NCBI GenBank assembly: GCA_025929745.1
Contig: JAICPQ010000074.1
Coordinates: 1-10,674 of the forward strand
From: Burkholderiales bacterium
GTDB taxonomy: Bacteria > Pseudomonadota > Gammaproteobacteria > Burkholderiales > SG8-39
Direction: 5' to 3'
Length of the DNA stretch: 10,674 nucleotides
The notes below the pieces were generated by a model that made no database searches, was not told the DNA's origin, and was given only the letters and a program-made list of their open reading frames with translations. Within the stretch, counting starts at the first letter, position 1. Each line of letters begins with the position of its first letter. Below, piece by piece: positions 1 through 5,775 of this stretch. The translations under genes and the position numbers were made by a program.

Positions 1-618
1 GCGCTGGTCACCGCCGATCCGACGGTGCTCGTGGTGCGCGCCGACAGTCCGTACAAGAGCGTGAAAGACTTCGTCGCGGCCGCGAAGGCGAATCCCGGCA
101 AGATCAACTATTCGTCTTCCGGCGTGTACGGCACGCTCCACGTGGCGATGGAAATGTTCGCCAACGCCGCTGGCGTGAAGCTTTTCCACGTTCCCTACCA
201 GGGCGGCGGGCCTGCGCTGACGGCGCTGCTCGGCGGGCAGGTGCACGCGCTCGCCTCGGGTCCTGCGCCGGCAGCGGCGCAGATGAAGGCCGGCAAGGTG
301 CGCGCGCTCGCGAGCTGGAGCAGCGAGCGGCTGCCGCTCCTGCCGGAGATCCCGACCTTCAAGGAGCTCGGCTACGACGCGGAGTTCTACATCTGGTCGG
401 GCGTGTTCGCGCCCGCGGCGACGCCCACGCCGGTGCTCGATCGCCTTCGCGCGGTGGTGCGCGAGGCTGCGAACTCGCCGGAGTTCAAGTCCACGATGGA
501 GAAGGTGCAGACGCCGGTGTCTTACCTCGACGCGCCGGCATTCCGCACGTACTGGGAGCGTGACGCCGCGCGCCTTAAGGTCGCGCTCGAGAAGATCGGC
601 AAGGTGGCAGAAAAGTAA
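1..618 (+). CDS. Tripartite tricarboxylate transporter (Bug/TctC family) substrate-binding protein, 3' part
   Basis: This is a periplasmic solute receptor of the Bug/TctC family, which binds small carboxylates or similar organic acids and delivers them to a TctAB-type transporter; many members are orphan receptors. The reading frame is open from the first base, so the start lies outside the window. The GTG at 25 is an internal Val codon. About 205 residues remain of a usual 320-330, so the signal peptide and most of the first lobe are missing. Family features are visible: the segment HVPYQGGGPALTALLGGQV around visible residues 64-82, the PEIPTFKELGY stretch, and the C-terminal helices ending in LKVALEKIGKVAEK. 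The stop is TAA at 616-618. The VOC gene starts 4 bp later on the same strand, so the two may be co-transcribed. The ligand cannot be read from the sequence. Confidence 0.93.
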   Translation, partial: ALVTADPTVLVVRADSPYKSVKDFVAAAKANPGKINYSSSGVYGTLHVAMEMFANAAGVKLFHVPYQGGGPALTALLGGQVHALASGPAPAAAQMKAGKVRALASWSSERLPLLPEIPTFKELGYDAEFYIWSGVFAPAATPTPVLDRLRAVVREAANSPEFKSTMEKVQTPVSYLDAPAFRTYWERDAARLKVALEKIGKVAEK

Positions 619-622
619 TCGC

Positions 623-1003
623 ATGCATCGAAGCCGCCTCGGTACCGTGGTGATCGATTGCCAGACTGCGGACCTGGACCGCGCGGCCGAGTTCTGGGCG
701 AAGGCGCTCAACCGGCCGGCAAGCAAGCCGCAGGATCCCGCCGATCAGAATTACCGTGAGCTGCAGACACCACCCGGCGAAATCGTCGTGGCGGTCCAGG
801 AAGTCCAGCATCCGAGCCGAGTGCACATCGACATCGAGACCGACAACCTCGACGCCGAAGTGGCCCGGCTCGAGAAGCTCGGCGCAAGGCGCATCGCCTT
901 CGTGAAGCGCTGGTGGGTGATGGAGGCACCGACTGGTCAGCGCTTCTGCGTGGTTCGGCCGCAGCGCGCCGACTTCGCGAACGGCGCCAACGAGTGGTCT
1001 TAG
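623..1003 (+). CDS. VOC-superfamily glyoxalase-like protein
   Basis: This 126-aa protein matches the small single-domain glyoxalase-like (VOC, Glyoxalase_6-type) family. It opens with a beta-strand (TVVIDCQTADLDRAAEFW, residues 8-25) whose DLDRAAEFW helix is typical of VOC proteins. The second half-module has VHIDIETDNLDAEVARLEKLGA at residues 67-88, where His68 could be a metal ligand, followed by WWVMEAPTGQRFCVV at 97-111. The catalysed reaction is unknown; the family includes metal-dependent lyases, dioxygenases and resistance proteins. The frame is also open upstream to 560, but that part overlaps the TctC gene, so the ATG at 623, 4 bp after the TctC stop, is preferred. There is no strong ribosome site, which fits coupling to the upstream gene. 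Its stop overlaps that of the convergent gene at 1000 by 4 bp. Confidence 0.88.
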   Translation: MHRSRLGTVVIDCQTADLDRAAEFWAKALNRPASKPQDPADQNYRELQTPPGEIVVAVQEVQHPSRVHIDIETDNLDAEVARLEKLGARRIAFVKRWWVMEAPTGQRFCVVRPQRADFANGANEWS

Positions 1004-1695
1004 GCGCGCGCGCGCCGCTTCTTCTTCAGGCGCGCGAGCTTTTCTAGCAGAGCCAGCGGGCGGCGGAACTGCGCGAGCAGGCTTGCGCGCCGCTCGAACG
1101 GATCGCGGCGCGTCACCGTGCGCAAATGGCGGCGCTCGACGAGCTTGAAGTGCTTGATGCGGTCGAGCTCTTCGGCGACGAACCAGGCGCTTTTTTCTCC
1201 CGTCACCCAGATCTTCGGATCGACCCGCCGCAGGTCGAACGGCACCGAGTACTCGCGCAGCGTCTTGTGGTCGCGGCGGTTGGTGTACTCGTGGAAATAA
1301 GACATCGCGAGCTCGCGCACCGTGCGGTACACCGGGTCGCGCCAGCGCAGGCCGATGCCGTTGGTCTTCGAGATCGCGCCCCAGCGGCCGTGGCGGCGAA
1401 ACAGCGCGACGACGTGGTCGAAGTCGCGCTCCGCGCGCATGTCCATGACGAGCGGCGGCTCGCCGTGCACCCAGAGTGCGCAGGCGGCGAGCATCGCCCC
1501 TTCGATGCAGTGCGCGGCGCGCAGGCGCAGCACCGCCCGCACGGTCCGGCACGTGTCGCCGTCGACCTCGAAGTTCTGCCGCAGGCCGTAGAGAAACTCC
1601 TGAACTTTCCGCGGCGTGTCGAGCCGCCGCAGCACGGCGAACTCAGCCGGCGTGAGGCCCAAGTCTTCGCGTCGCGCGACGCGCTTTCTCCGCAT
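1000..1695 (-). CDS. Uncharacterised protein with transglutaminase-like (Cys-His) core
   Basis: I recognise no named gene. The protein is 231 aa from ATG 1695, or 247 aa from an in-frame GTG at 1743. Its middle carries a pattern resembling the transglutaminase-like/cysteine-peptidase fold: AAHCIEGAMLAACAL (Cys79 in the longer numbering), then GEPPLVMDM, then DFDHVVALF (His110), then GRWGAISKTN. The Cys-helix-strand-His order suggests a Cys/His catalytic dyad, with Asn128 or Asp137 as possible third residues. A conserved-looking block (RWRDPVYRTVRELAMSYFHEY, residues 133-153) follows, and the C-terminus is a basic tail (LKKKRRARA). ATG 1695 is chosen because the GTG lies only 5 nt beyond the T-tract of the preceding terminator; neither start has a clear ribosome site. 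No signal peptide is seen, so it is probably cytoplasmic. Family assignment is from motif memory and function is unknown. Confidence 0.8.
   Translation of the reverse strand: MRRKRVARREDLGLTPAEFAVLRRLDTPRKVQEFLYGLRQNFEVDGDTCRTVRAVLRLRAAHCIEGAMLAACALWVHGEPPLVMDMRAERDFDHVVALFRRHGRWGAISKTNGIGLRWRDPVYRTVRELAMSYFHEYTNRRDHKTLREYSVPFDLRRVDPKIWVTGEKSAWFVAEELDRIKHFKLVERRHLRTVTRRDPFERRASLLAQFRRPLALLEKLARLKKKRRARA
1003..1016. repeat. Alternating GC tract / 14-bp palindrome at convergent gene ends
   Basis: A 14-bp perfect palindrome (GGCGCGCGCGCGCC) begins at the last base of the VOC stop codon and lies inside the last codons of the convergent gene, where it encodes part of the Arg/Ala tail. Twelve bases are strictly alternating GC, a sequence type able to adopt Z-form DNA. 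It may simply reflect Arg/Ala codon use in GC-rich DNA; no T-run follows on either strand, so it is not a canonical terminator. Confidence 0.4.
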
Positions 1696-1747
1696 GAGCG
1701 AAACGCAACCAGACGTCGAGAAACGAGGCGCGGACTGTACCACCGGG

Positions 1748-1832
1748 CAAAAGAAAAAGCCCCCCGGGCCATTCAGGGTTCCCCAAGGGAGGAGGGGGGA
1801 GGAAGGGAACCCTGGACTACCGGCCGGGGGGC
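1748..1832 (-). terminator. Rho-independent terminator of the DUF2917/lipoprotein operon
   Basis: On the minus strand a long GC-rich stem is followed by a T-rich tract. The outer arm at 1759-1770 (GCCCCCCGGGCC on the plus strand) pairs with 1822-1832 with one bulged base. The inner arm at 1774-1783 (CAGGGTTCCC) pairs perfectly with 1805-1814, closing a purine-rich loop. Reading leftward, the stem is followed by TTTTTCTTTT at 1758-1749. There is no T-run on the plus-strand side, so it works leftward only. It lies about 70 bp downstream of the stop of the 95-aa lipoprotein gene and upstream of the transglutaminase-like gene, which therefore probably has its own promoter. Confidence 0.85.
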
Positions 1833-1903
1833 GCGTCGTTTGGACGTGAAGCTAGTGTGCGGTGGCGGGATTGCCTCCGGATTACGGGGCGGGGCAGCAA
1901 GTG

Positions 1904-2191
1904 TTACAACAGTAACGCGCCCTGGGCGTCGAGGAGGAGCCGCACGCGCTCGCCCGGCTCGTAGCGCCGCGTGCCGGCGTGTGTCACGGTCACTGCTTTC
2001 CCGTCATCCAGGCGCACCTCGACCCGCCAGCCCACTTCGGGCACAAGCGGATCTTCGTAATGGCGCCAATCGAGCTCGGCCGGCTCCGCGCGCTCCATTT
2101 CTGCGACATGGACTACCGTGCCGCCCACGGTGGGCTGCTGAAGCTGGCAGCCCGCGAGCAAGAGAAGCGCGGCGAAAAGGAGCGTTCTCAT
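1904..2191 (-). CDS. Small outer-membrane-type lipoprotein (95 aa)
   Basis: This 95-aa protein has a short lipoprotein signal peptide: MRT, a leucine-rich core, then the lipobox LAGC with Cys15 as the lipidated residue. The residue after Cys is Gln, not Asp, which by the usual rule predicts outer-membrane sorting if the Lol system applies. The mature part is acidic in the middle and ends in a predicted beta-rich segment (VRLDDGKAVTVTH, then GERVRLLL) loosely reminiscent of the C-terminal region of SlyB/Pcp-like lipoproteins; the glycine-zipper part of those proteins is absent, so homology is uncertain. The start ATG overlaps the stop of the upstream 51-aa lipoprotein gene (ATGA, 4 bp), indicating translational coupling. 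It is the last gene before the terminator at 1748-1832. Function is unknown. Confidence 0.82.
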   Translation of the reverse strand: MRTLLFAALLLLAGCQLQQPTVGGTVVHVAEMERAEPAELDWRHYEDPLVPEVGWRVEVRLDDGKAVTVTHAGTRRYEPGERVRLLLDAQGALLL

Positions 2192-2343
2192 GCCGGGTGC
2201 CGGTTGTCGTTGCGGAAGCGCGTCGGATAGGGGCTCTGCCCTTCGACGCTGGTCGCGCCGGCCGGCCCAGCGGAATCGACGAACTGCGCGCAGCCCGCCA
2301 GGGTAGTCGCGGCGAGCGAGAATGCGAGGAGAAGACGTTTCAT
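2188..2343 (-). CDS. Very small lipoprotein (51 aa)
   Basis: This short gene encodes a 51-aa precursor with a clear lipoprotein signal: MKR, hydrophobic core, lipobox LAGC, Cys18. The mature peptide is only about 34 residues (it begins CAQFVDSAGPAG), polar, with a Pro/Arg/Asn-rich end (FRNDNRHPA). The frame is open further upstream, but ATG 2343 is supported by a good ribosome site (GAAAGGT about 7 nt before it) and by the signal peptide starting there. It begins 14 bp after the DUF2917 stop and overlaps the following lipoprotein gene by 4 bp (ATGA), so the three genes form one operon. Its composition resembles entericidin-like or other tiny lipoproteins only in size; I cannot assign a function. 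Confidence 0.78.
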   Translation of the reverse strand: MKRLLLAFSLAATTLAGCAQFVDSAGPAGATSVEGQSPYPTRFRNDNRHPA

Positions 2344-2357
2344 GGCTTGACCTTTCG

Positions 2358-2564
2358 TCACGATAGAGAAATCGAGGCGTCGCTGAAGGCTTCGACCAGC
2401 GCCACGCCCGAACGACGCAGGCGCATGCTGCGGCCCTCGCCCAGGACCACGTCGCGCGCGCTGTTCTCCTCGGTGATCCACACCGCGCCGCCGTGGGCGG
2501 TCACCGTGCTACCCGCGCCATCCACTACGCGCAGGAACTGTCCGCGCTGCAGGTTGATCGTCAT
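2358..2564 (-). CDS. DUF2917 domain protein
   Basis: This 68-aa protein matches the DUF2917 family, a group of small predicted beta-rich, cupin-like proteins common in betaproteobacteria and without assigned function. Key features are the RGQFLRVVDG opening strand (residues 7-16), the GGAVWITEEN turn (25-34), the conserved-looking Asp38 followed by VVLGEG, and the hydrophobic closing strand GVALVEAF (53-60). There is no signal peptide or membrane segment. The start is secure: AAAGGAG lies 6 nt before ATG 2564. It is the first clearly supported gene of a leftward operon with two small lipoprotein genes (14 bp gap, then 4 bp overlap). Family assignment is from pattern recognition, and a role in envelope biology is only implied by the neighbours. 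Confidence 0.82.
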   Translation of the reverse strand: MTINLQRGQFLRVVDGAGSTVTAHGGAVWITEENSARDVVLGEGRSMRLRRSGVALVEAFSDASISLS

Positions 2565-2670
2565 GGTGGCTCCTTTCGCTGTAGATCACCGGTTGCGGAA
2601 GCGTGACGAAGGCTTCGGCGCCGAGCGGCACGCCGTTGTAGGGGTCGCGGATTTCATCGATCTCGAACAT
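2509..2670 (-). CDS. Possible short ORF upstream of and overlapping DUF2917 (53 aa)
   Basis: A frame opening at ATG 2670 encodes MFEIDEIRDPYNGVPLGAEA followed by FVTLPQPVIYSER, then runs across the DUF2917 ribosome site and start to a TAG at 2509. The first 33 codons end in G or C in about 80% of cases, as real genes here do, whereas the part overlapping DUF2917 looks like out-of-frame sequence. It could be a small leader gene, or the 5' remnant of a decayed gene whose end was replaced. No convincing ribosome site precedes the ATG and I recognise no family. Confidence 0.22.
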   Translation of the reverse strand: MFEIDEIRDPYNGVPLGAEAFVTLPQPVIYSERSHHDDQPAARTVPARSGWRG

Positions 2671-2743
2671 GGTGCAAGGCTGCGCGCCAGTCGCTGCGGC
2701 GCGGTTTCGGAACGCCGAATTTCGGTTACAGATGAAGCGAAGC

Positions 2744-2816
2744 GGAATTCGGGGTCAGGGTGCGATTTGTTTGCCGGCAGGGCGGATCCGGAGTTCGCAC
2801 CCTGACCCCGAATTCC
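2744..2816. repeat. REP/RAYT-like long palindrome abutting histidine-kinase stop
   Basis: Two perfectly complementary 22-nt arms lie at 2744-2765 and 2795-2816 with a 29-nt spacer. The arm core is GAATTCGGGGTCAGGGTGCG. The spacer holds a smaller CCGG...CCGG stem (2774-2777 with 2788-2791). The GGGGTCAGG core resembles palindromes associated with REP-associated tyrosine transposases in proteobacteria; this resemblance is from memory and was not searched. The right arm ends on the last base of the hybrid-kinase stop codon (TAG, 2818-2816), so the kinase mRNA would end in this hairpin. No T-run follows, so it is more likely a mobile-repeat insertion that could act as a 3' stabiliser than a classical terminator. 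No transposase gene is present in the window. Confidence 0.8.
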
Positions 2817-5299
2817 TAAGCGGCTTTGCGCAGCACTCGCGCGAGCGCGGAGGCGATGTCCCTCGACTGCACGGGCTTTTTGAGGATTTCCGTCACACCC
2901 GCGGCGAGCGCCCGCTCGGAGAGGATGGGGCCGGTGTAGCCGGAAACGAGCACGATGGGCAGGTCGGCGCGCCGCTGGCGCAGCGCGCGCGCGAGCTGGG
3001 TGCCGCTGATGCCCGGCATCACTTCGTCGGCGATGACGGCGTCGATGTGGCCGTTGTCGAAGGCGGCGAGCGCGGCGGTGCCGTCCGAGCAGCCGACCGG
3101 CTCGTAGCCGAAATGCTTGAGGACCTCGGAGGTCACGGCCACTAGCGCCTCTTCGTCATCGACGACGAGCACGCGCTCGCCGCGGCCGCGCGCGACGGGA
3201 CTGGCGGCCGCCTCTTCCACGGCGGCGGGCGCCTCGACGCGCGGCAGATAGATGGAAAACGCGCTGCCGCGCCCGGGGGTGCTCGCGACATCGATCGCGC
3301 CGGAGGAATCGGTAACGATGCCGTAGACGAGCGCGAGGCCGAGCCCGGTGCCCTTGCCCACTTCCTTCGTGGTGAAGAAGGGCTCGAAGATGCGCGCGAG
3401 CGTGGCTTCCTCCATGCCGACGCCGGTGTCCTGCACCGTGAGGCGGGCGTACACGCCGGCATGCAGAGTCGTGTGCGCGAAACTGCGCTCGGCCTCGATG
3501 GATTGCACGTCGAGCATGACGCGCAGCACGCCGCCCGCGGTCATGGCGTGGCAGGCGTTGGTGCAGAGATTCATGGTGACCTGGTGGAGCTGCGTCGCGT
3601 CGCCGATCACGTACACCGGCTCTTGCGGCAGCGCGGTCTCGAGCCTGATGTTCGCGGCGAGCGAGCCGCGCACGAGCTCGAGCGTCTCGGCGACGATGCG
3701 GCCGAGGTCCACGGGCGCGCGCTTGCCGCGCTGGCTGCGGCTGTAGGACAGGATCTGCGAGACGAGGCCGCTCGCGCGGTTCGCGCCGGTGAGCACATTG
3801 TCGGCGTAGCGCTTGAGCGGCGAGCCGGCAGGCGCGTTCTCCGCGAGCATCTCCGCGTAGCCGAGGATGCCGCCGAGGATGTTGTTGAAATCGTGCGCGA
3901 TGCCGCCGGCCAGGCGTCCGACCGCCTCGAGCTTCTCGGCCTGGCGTAGCCGTGTCTCGAGCCGCGTGCGCTCCACGTCGGCCTGCTTTCTCTCCGTGAT
4001 GTCGCGGAAGTTGAACACGACGGCGCGTACGCTCGGCTCCTCGAGCAGATTCTTGCGCGTGAGCTCGACCCACCGGTACGAGCCGTCCTTGTGGCGCACG
4101 CGCGCCTCGTCGACCGAGACCTTGCCCGGGTGCTGCATGAGCTCCGTGCGAAGCTTGATCGCGGCTTCGCGCTGCTCGGGATGGATGAGGTCCATGACCT
4201 CGGTGCCGCGCAGCTCGTCGGTCTTGAAGCCGAGCAGGCGCTCGATCGCGGGGCTCGCGTAGAGGATGCCGCCCATCGTGGGCCGCGACAGAATGAGCGC
4301 GTCGGAGCTGTGCTCGATCATCGCCTGGTAGCGCTTCCAGCTCCGCGCGAGTGCGCGCTCGCGGCGCGCGAGACCCCAGGCGGCAAGGGCGATCAGTCCG
4401 ATCATCGCGGCGGAGGTGAGCAGCGTGCGGTCGAACACGAGCCAGGCTTCGTCGCGCCACGGCGCGAGCACCGCGGCCTCATTCGAGCCGCTCGCGACGA
4501 GCAGCGGGAAAGCGCGCACCGCCGTAGTGGCGAGGAGCACGCGCTCCTCGCTGATGGGGCTCGTGGTCCAGCCCGCGAAGCGGCCTTCGCGATTGACCCC
4601 GCTCATGATGGCGCCGCCGGGGAACTTGCGACCGCGCGCATTGCCGGGGTCGGGCACCCGCGTGATGAGGGTGCCTTTGTTCGAAAGCAGCGTAATGAAC
4701 CCCTCGCCGAGATCGATGGCGCGATATAGCCGGTCGAACGCTTCGAGATCGATCGCCGCGGCCACCACGCCGCCGAATTCGCCTTTCGCGTCGTTCAGCC
4801 TTCGCGACAGCATCACGCGCCATTGCCCCCCGGGCGCAACCCGATACGGCTCGCCCAGATACAGCGTTTCGGTTGAACCGTCGCGGTGCACCGTGTGAAA
4901 CGGCGGCTCCGGCACCTCGGGGTCAAACGCAGGCGTGCCGGAGAAGCGCAGAACAAGGCCGCCCTGGGCGTCCAGCACCATGAGCGCGGCGATATAAGGA
5001 ATCCGCGAGAGCTCATCGCCGATCTTCCCCTCGAGCAGAGCGAGCTCGCTCGCCGGCTTGGTCTGCAGGCTGCGCAATATGAGATCGACCGAATCGAGGG
5101 ACGCGGCCGTCTGCTCCGCCAGGAGCCGCGTCATGTTGGAGTAGTTGCGTAGCGCACGCCGCTCGTTTAGCTCGTACGCCTTGCGCACGTCCCAGATGGC
5201 GGAGGCGATGTTGATGCCGACGAGAACGAAGCCGAGCGCGATCAGCGCCCGGCCAAGCGGAAGACGAGACAGCCTACTTCTGACTTTCAGGAAGACCAA
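2816..5299 (-). CDS. Membrane-bound hybrid histidine kinase (periplasmic sensor-PAS-HisKA-HATPase-REC)
   Basis: This 827-aa sensor kinase has, in order: a first membrane helix (about 15-36), a periplasmic region of about 250 residues that looks like a PDC/dCache sensor (38-290), a second helix (292-311), a PAS domain ending in the PAC-like NFRDITERKQ (about 322-439), and a dimerisation domain with phospho-acceptor His469 in GGIAHDFNN. The ATPase domain follows, with N-box Asn577, DTGVGM (624-629), FEPFF (638-642) and GKGTGLGL (648-655). A C-terminal receiver (708-827) has Asp714/715, phospho-acceptor Asp758, Ser786 and Lys808. All catalytic residues are present. There is no HPt domain, so phosphotransfer beyond the receiver needs another protein, or the receiver is autoregulatory. 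The start is TTG 5299, as no in-frame ATG precedes the first helix; it overlaps the upstream receiver gene by 26 bp, so the two are probably coupled. The ligand is unknown. Confidence 0.93.
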   Translation of the reverse strand: MVFLKVRSRLSRLPLGRALIALGFVLVGINIASAIWDVRKAYELNERRALRNYSNMTRLLAEQTAASLDSVDLILRSLQTKPASELALLEGKIGDELSRIPYIAALMVLDAQGGLVLRFSGTPAFDPEVPEPPFHTVHRDGSTETLYLGEPYRVAPGGQWRVMLSRRLNDAKGEFGGVVAAAIDLEAFDRLYRAIDLGEGFITLLSNKGTLITRVPDPGNARGRKFPGGAIMSGVNREGRFAGWTTSPISEERVLLATTAVRAFPLLVASGSNEAAVLAPWRDEAWLVFDRTLLTSAAMIGLIALAAWGLARRERALARSWKRYQAMIEHSSDALILSRPTMGGILYASPAIERLLGFKTDELRGTEVMDLIHPEQREAAIKLRTELMQHPGKVSVDEARVRHKDGSYRWVELTRKNLLEEPSVRAVVFNFRDITERKQADVERTRLETRLRQAEKLEAVGRLAGGIAHDFNNILGGILGYAEMLAENAPAGSPLKRYADNVLTGANRASGLVSQILSYSRSQRGKRAPVDLGRIVAETLELVRGSLAANIRLETALPQEPVYVIGDATQLHQVTMNLCTNACHAMTAGGVLRVMLDVQSIEAERSFAHTTLHAGVYARLTVQDTGVGMEEATLARIFEPFFTTKEVGKGTGLGLALVYGIVTDSSGAIDVASTPGRGSAFSIYLPRVEAPAAVEEAAASPVARGRGERVLVVDDEEALVAVTSEVLKHFGYEPVGCSDGTAALAAFDNGHIDAVIADEVMPGISGTQLARALRQRRADLPIVLVSGYTGPILSERALAAGVTEILKKPVQSRDIASALARVLRKAA

Positions 5300-5663
5300 T
5301 CAGGTCCGCGACCGCGCCGAGAAGCTCGGCGCGCTTGACGGGCTTGGCGAGCGCGCGCGCGGCGCCCGCTTTGACCGCCTCCTGCGCGCTCGTGCCCTGC
5401 CCGGAGCCGAAGTGGCCGGACACCGCGATCAACTGCAGCCCGGGGTGCTTGCGTTTCATCCAGCGGATCGCCTCGGCGCCGCAGGGCCCCGGCATCCACA
5501 TGTCGCTCACCACGAGCGCGGGGCCTCGCTCCAGCGCGGTGCACGCCGAGTTGCAGTCAGTCGCCTTGCGTACGCTGTAGCCGGCACCCTCGAGCCAATC
5601 GACGATCAAATCGCGCATGATGGCGTCGTCGTCAATGACCAGGATTTCTTTGGGGTCGCTCAA
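5274..5663 (-). CDS. Single-domain response regulator (receiver only)
   Basis: This CheY-like stand-alone receiver is 129 aa if it starts at TTG 5663 (SDPKEILVIDDDA). The phosphorylation site is complete: Asp11-13 acidic cluster, phospho-acceptor Asp54 in VVSDMWMPG, Ser82 in AVSGH, and Lys107 in LAKPVKR. No output domain follows. The frame is open further to 5777, but that extension runs through the intergenic palindrome and promoter region and would overlap the divergent regulator, so TTG 5663, preceded by a GGA-containing stretch about 8 nt away, is preferred. The gene overlaps the hybrid kinase by 26 bp and is very likely co-transcribed and co-functional with it, either as a phosphate sink or as a relay protein. 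The receiver is Cys-rich for its size (Cys37, Cys41, Cys61), which is unusual but unexplained. Confidence 0.88.
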   Translation of the reverse strand: MSDPKEILVIDDDAIMRDLIVDWLEGAGYSVRKATDCNSACTALERGPALVVSDMWMPGPCGAEAIRWMKRKHPGLQLIAVSGHFGSGQGTSAQEAVKAGAARALAKPVKRAELLGAVADLIGLPESQK

Positions 5664-5692
5664 GCCGCCATTCCAAGGGATCGCGATTGCGG

Positions 5693-5758
5693 GTAATTTA
5701 CATCCTGCGCCGCACGCCGTTACAGCTGTAACCCGGTCGGGCGGCGCCTGACTAGACT
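5693..5758. promoter_or_regulatory. Divergent promoter/operator region with 14-bp palindrome
   Basis: Between the leftward receiver gene and the rightward OmpR-type gene lies a perfect palindrome, GTTACAGCTGTAAC, at 5719-5732. A -10-like TAAATT reads leftward at 5700-5695 (preceded by TG), and a -10-like TAGACT reads rightward at 5753-5758. Both lie about 29 bp from the palindrome centre, so the palindrome occupies the -35 region of both putative promoters, where neither has a good TTGACA. A second, smaller near-palindrome (GTAA-T-TTAC, 5693-5701) sits on the leftward -10. This arrangement suits an activator or autoregulator binding between divergent promoters. The sequence elements are observed; the promoter role is inferred. 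Confidence 0.5.
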
Positions 5759-5775
5759 TTACCGTGCCCGCAACC

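Noticed and set aside
25..27. GTG as the start of the first gene
   Set aside because: The frame is open to the window edge with family-like sequence before it (ALVTADPTV), so this is an internal Val codon of a truncated gene.
575..1552. A 325-codon minus-strand frame overlapping the VOC gene and the transglutaminase-like gene
   Set aside because: Its product is Arg-rich and motif-free, and it conflicts with two well-supported genes.
1126..2805. A 559-codon open frame on the plus strand
   Set aside because: It runs antisense through the transglutaminase-like gene, the terminator, both lipoprotein genes and DUF2917. Its Arg/Ala-rich product has no recognisable domain; it is a GC-rich shadow.
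3156..4460. A 434-codon minus-strand frame inside the histidine kinase
   Set aside because: It is the alternate frame of the kinase, with Arg/Ala/His-rich low-complexity protein and no motif, while the kinase frame has every catalytic box.
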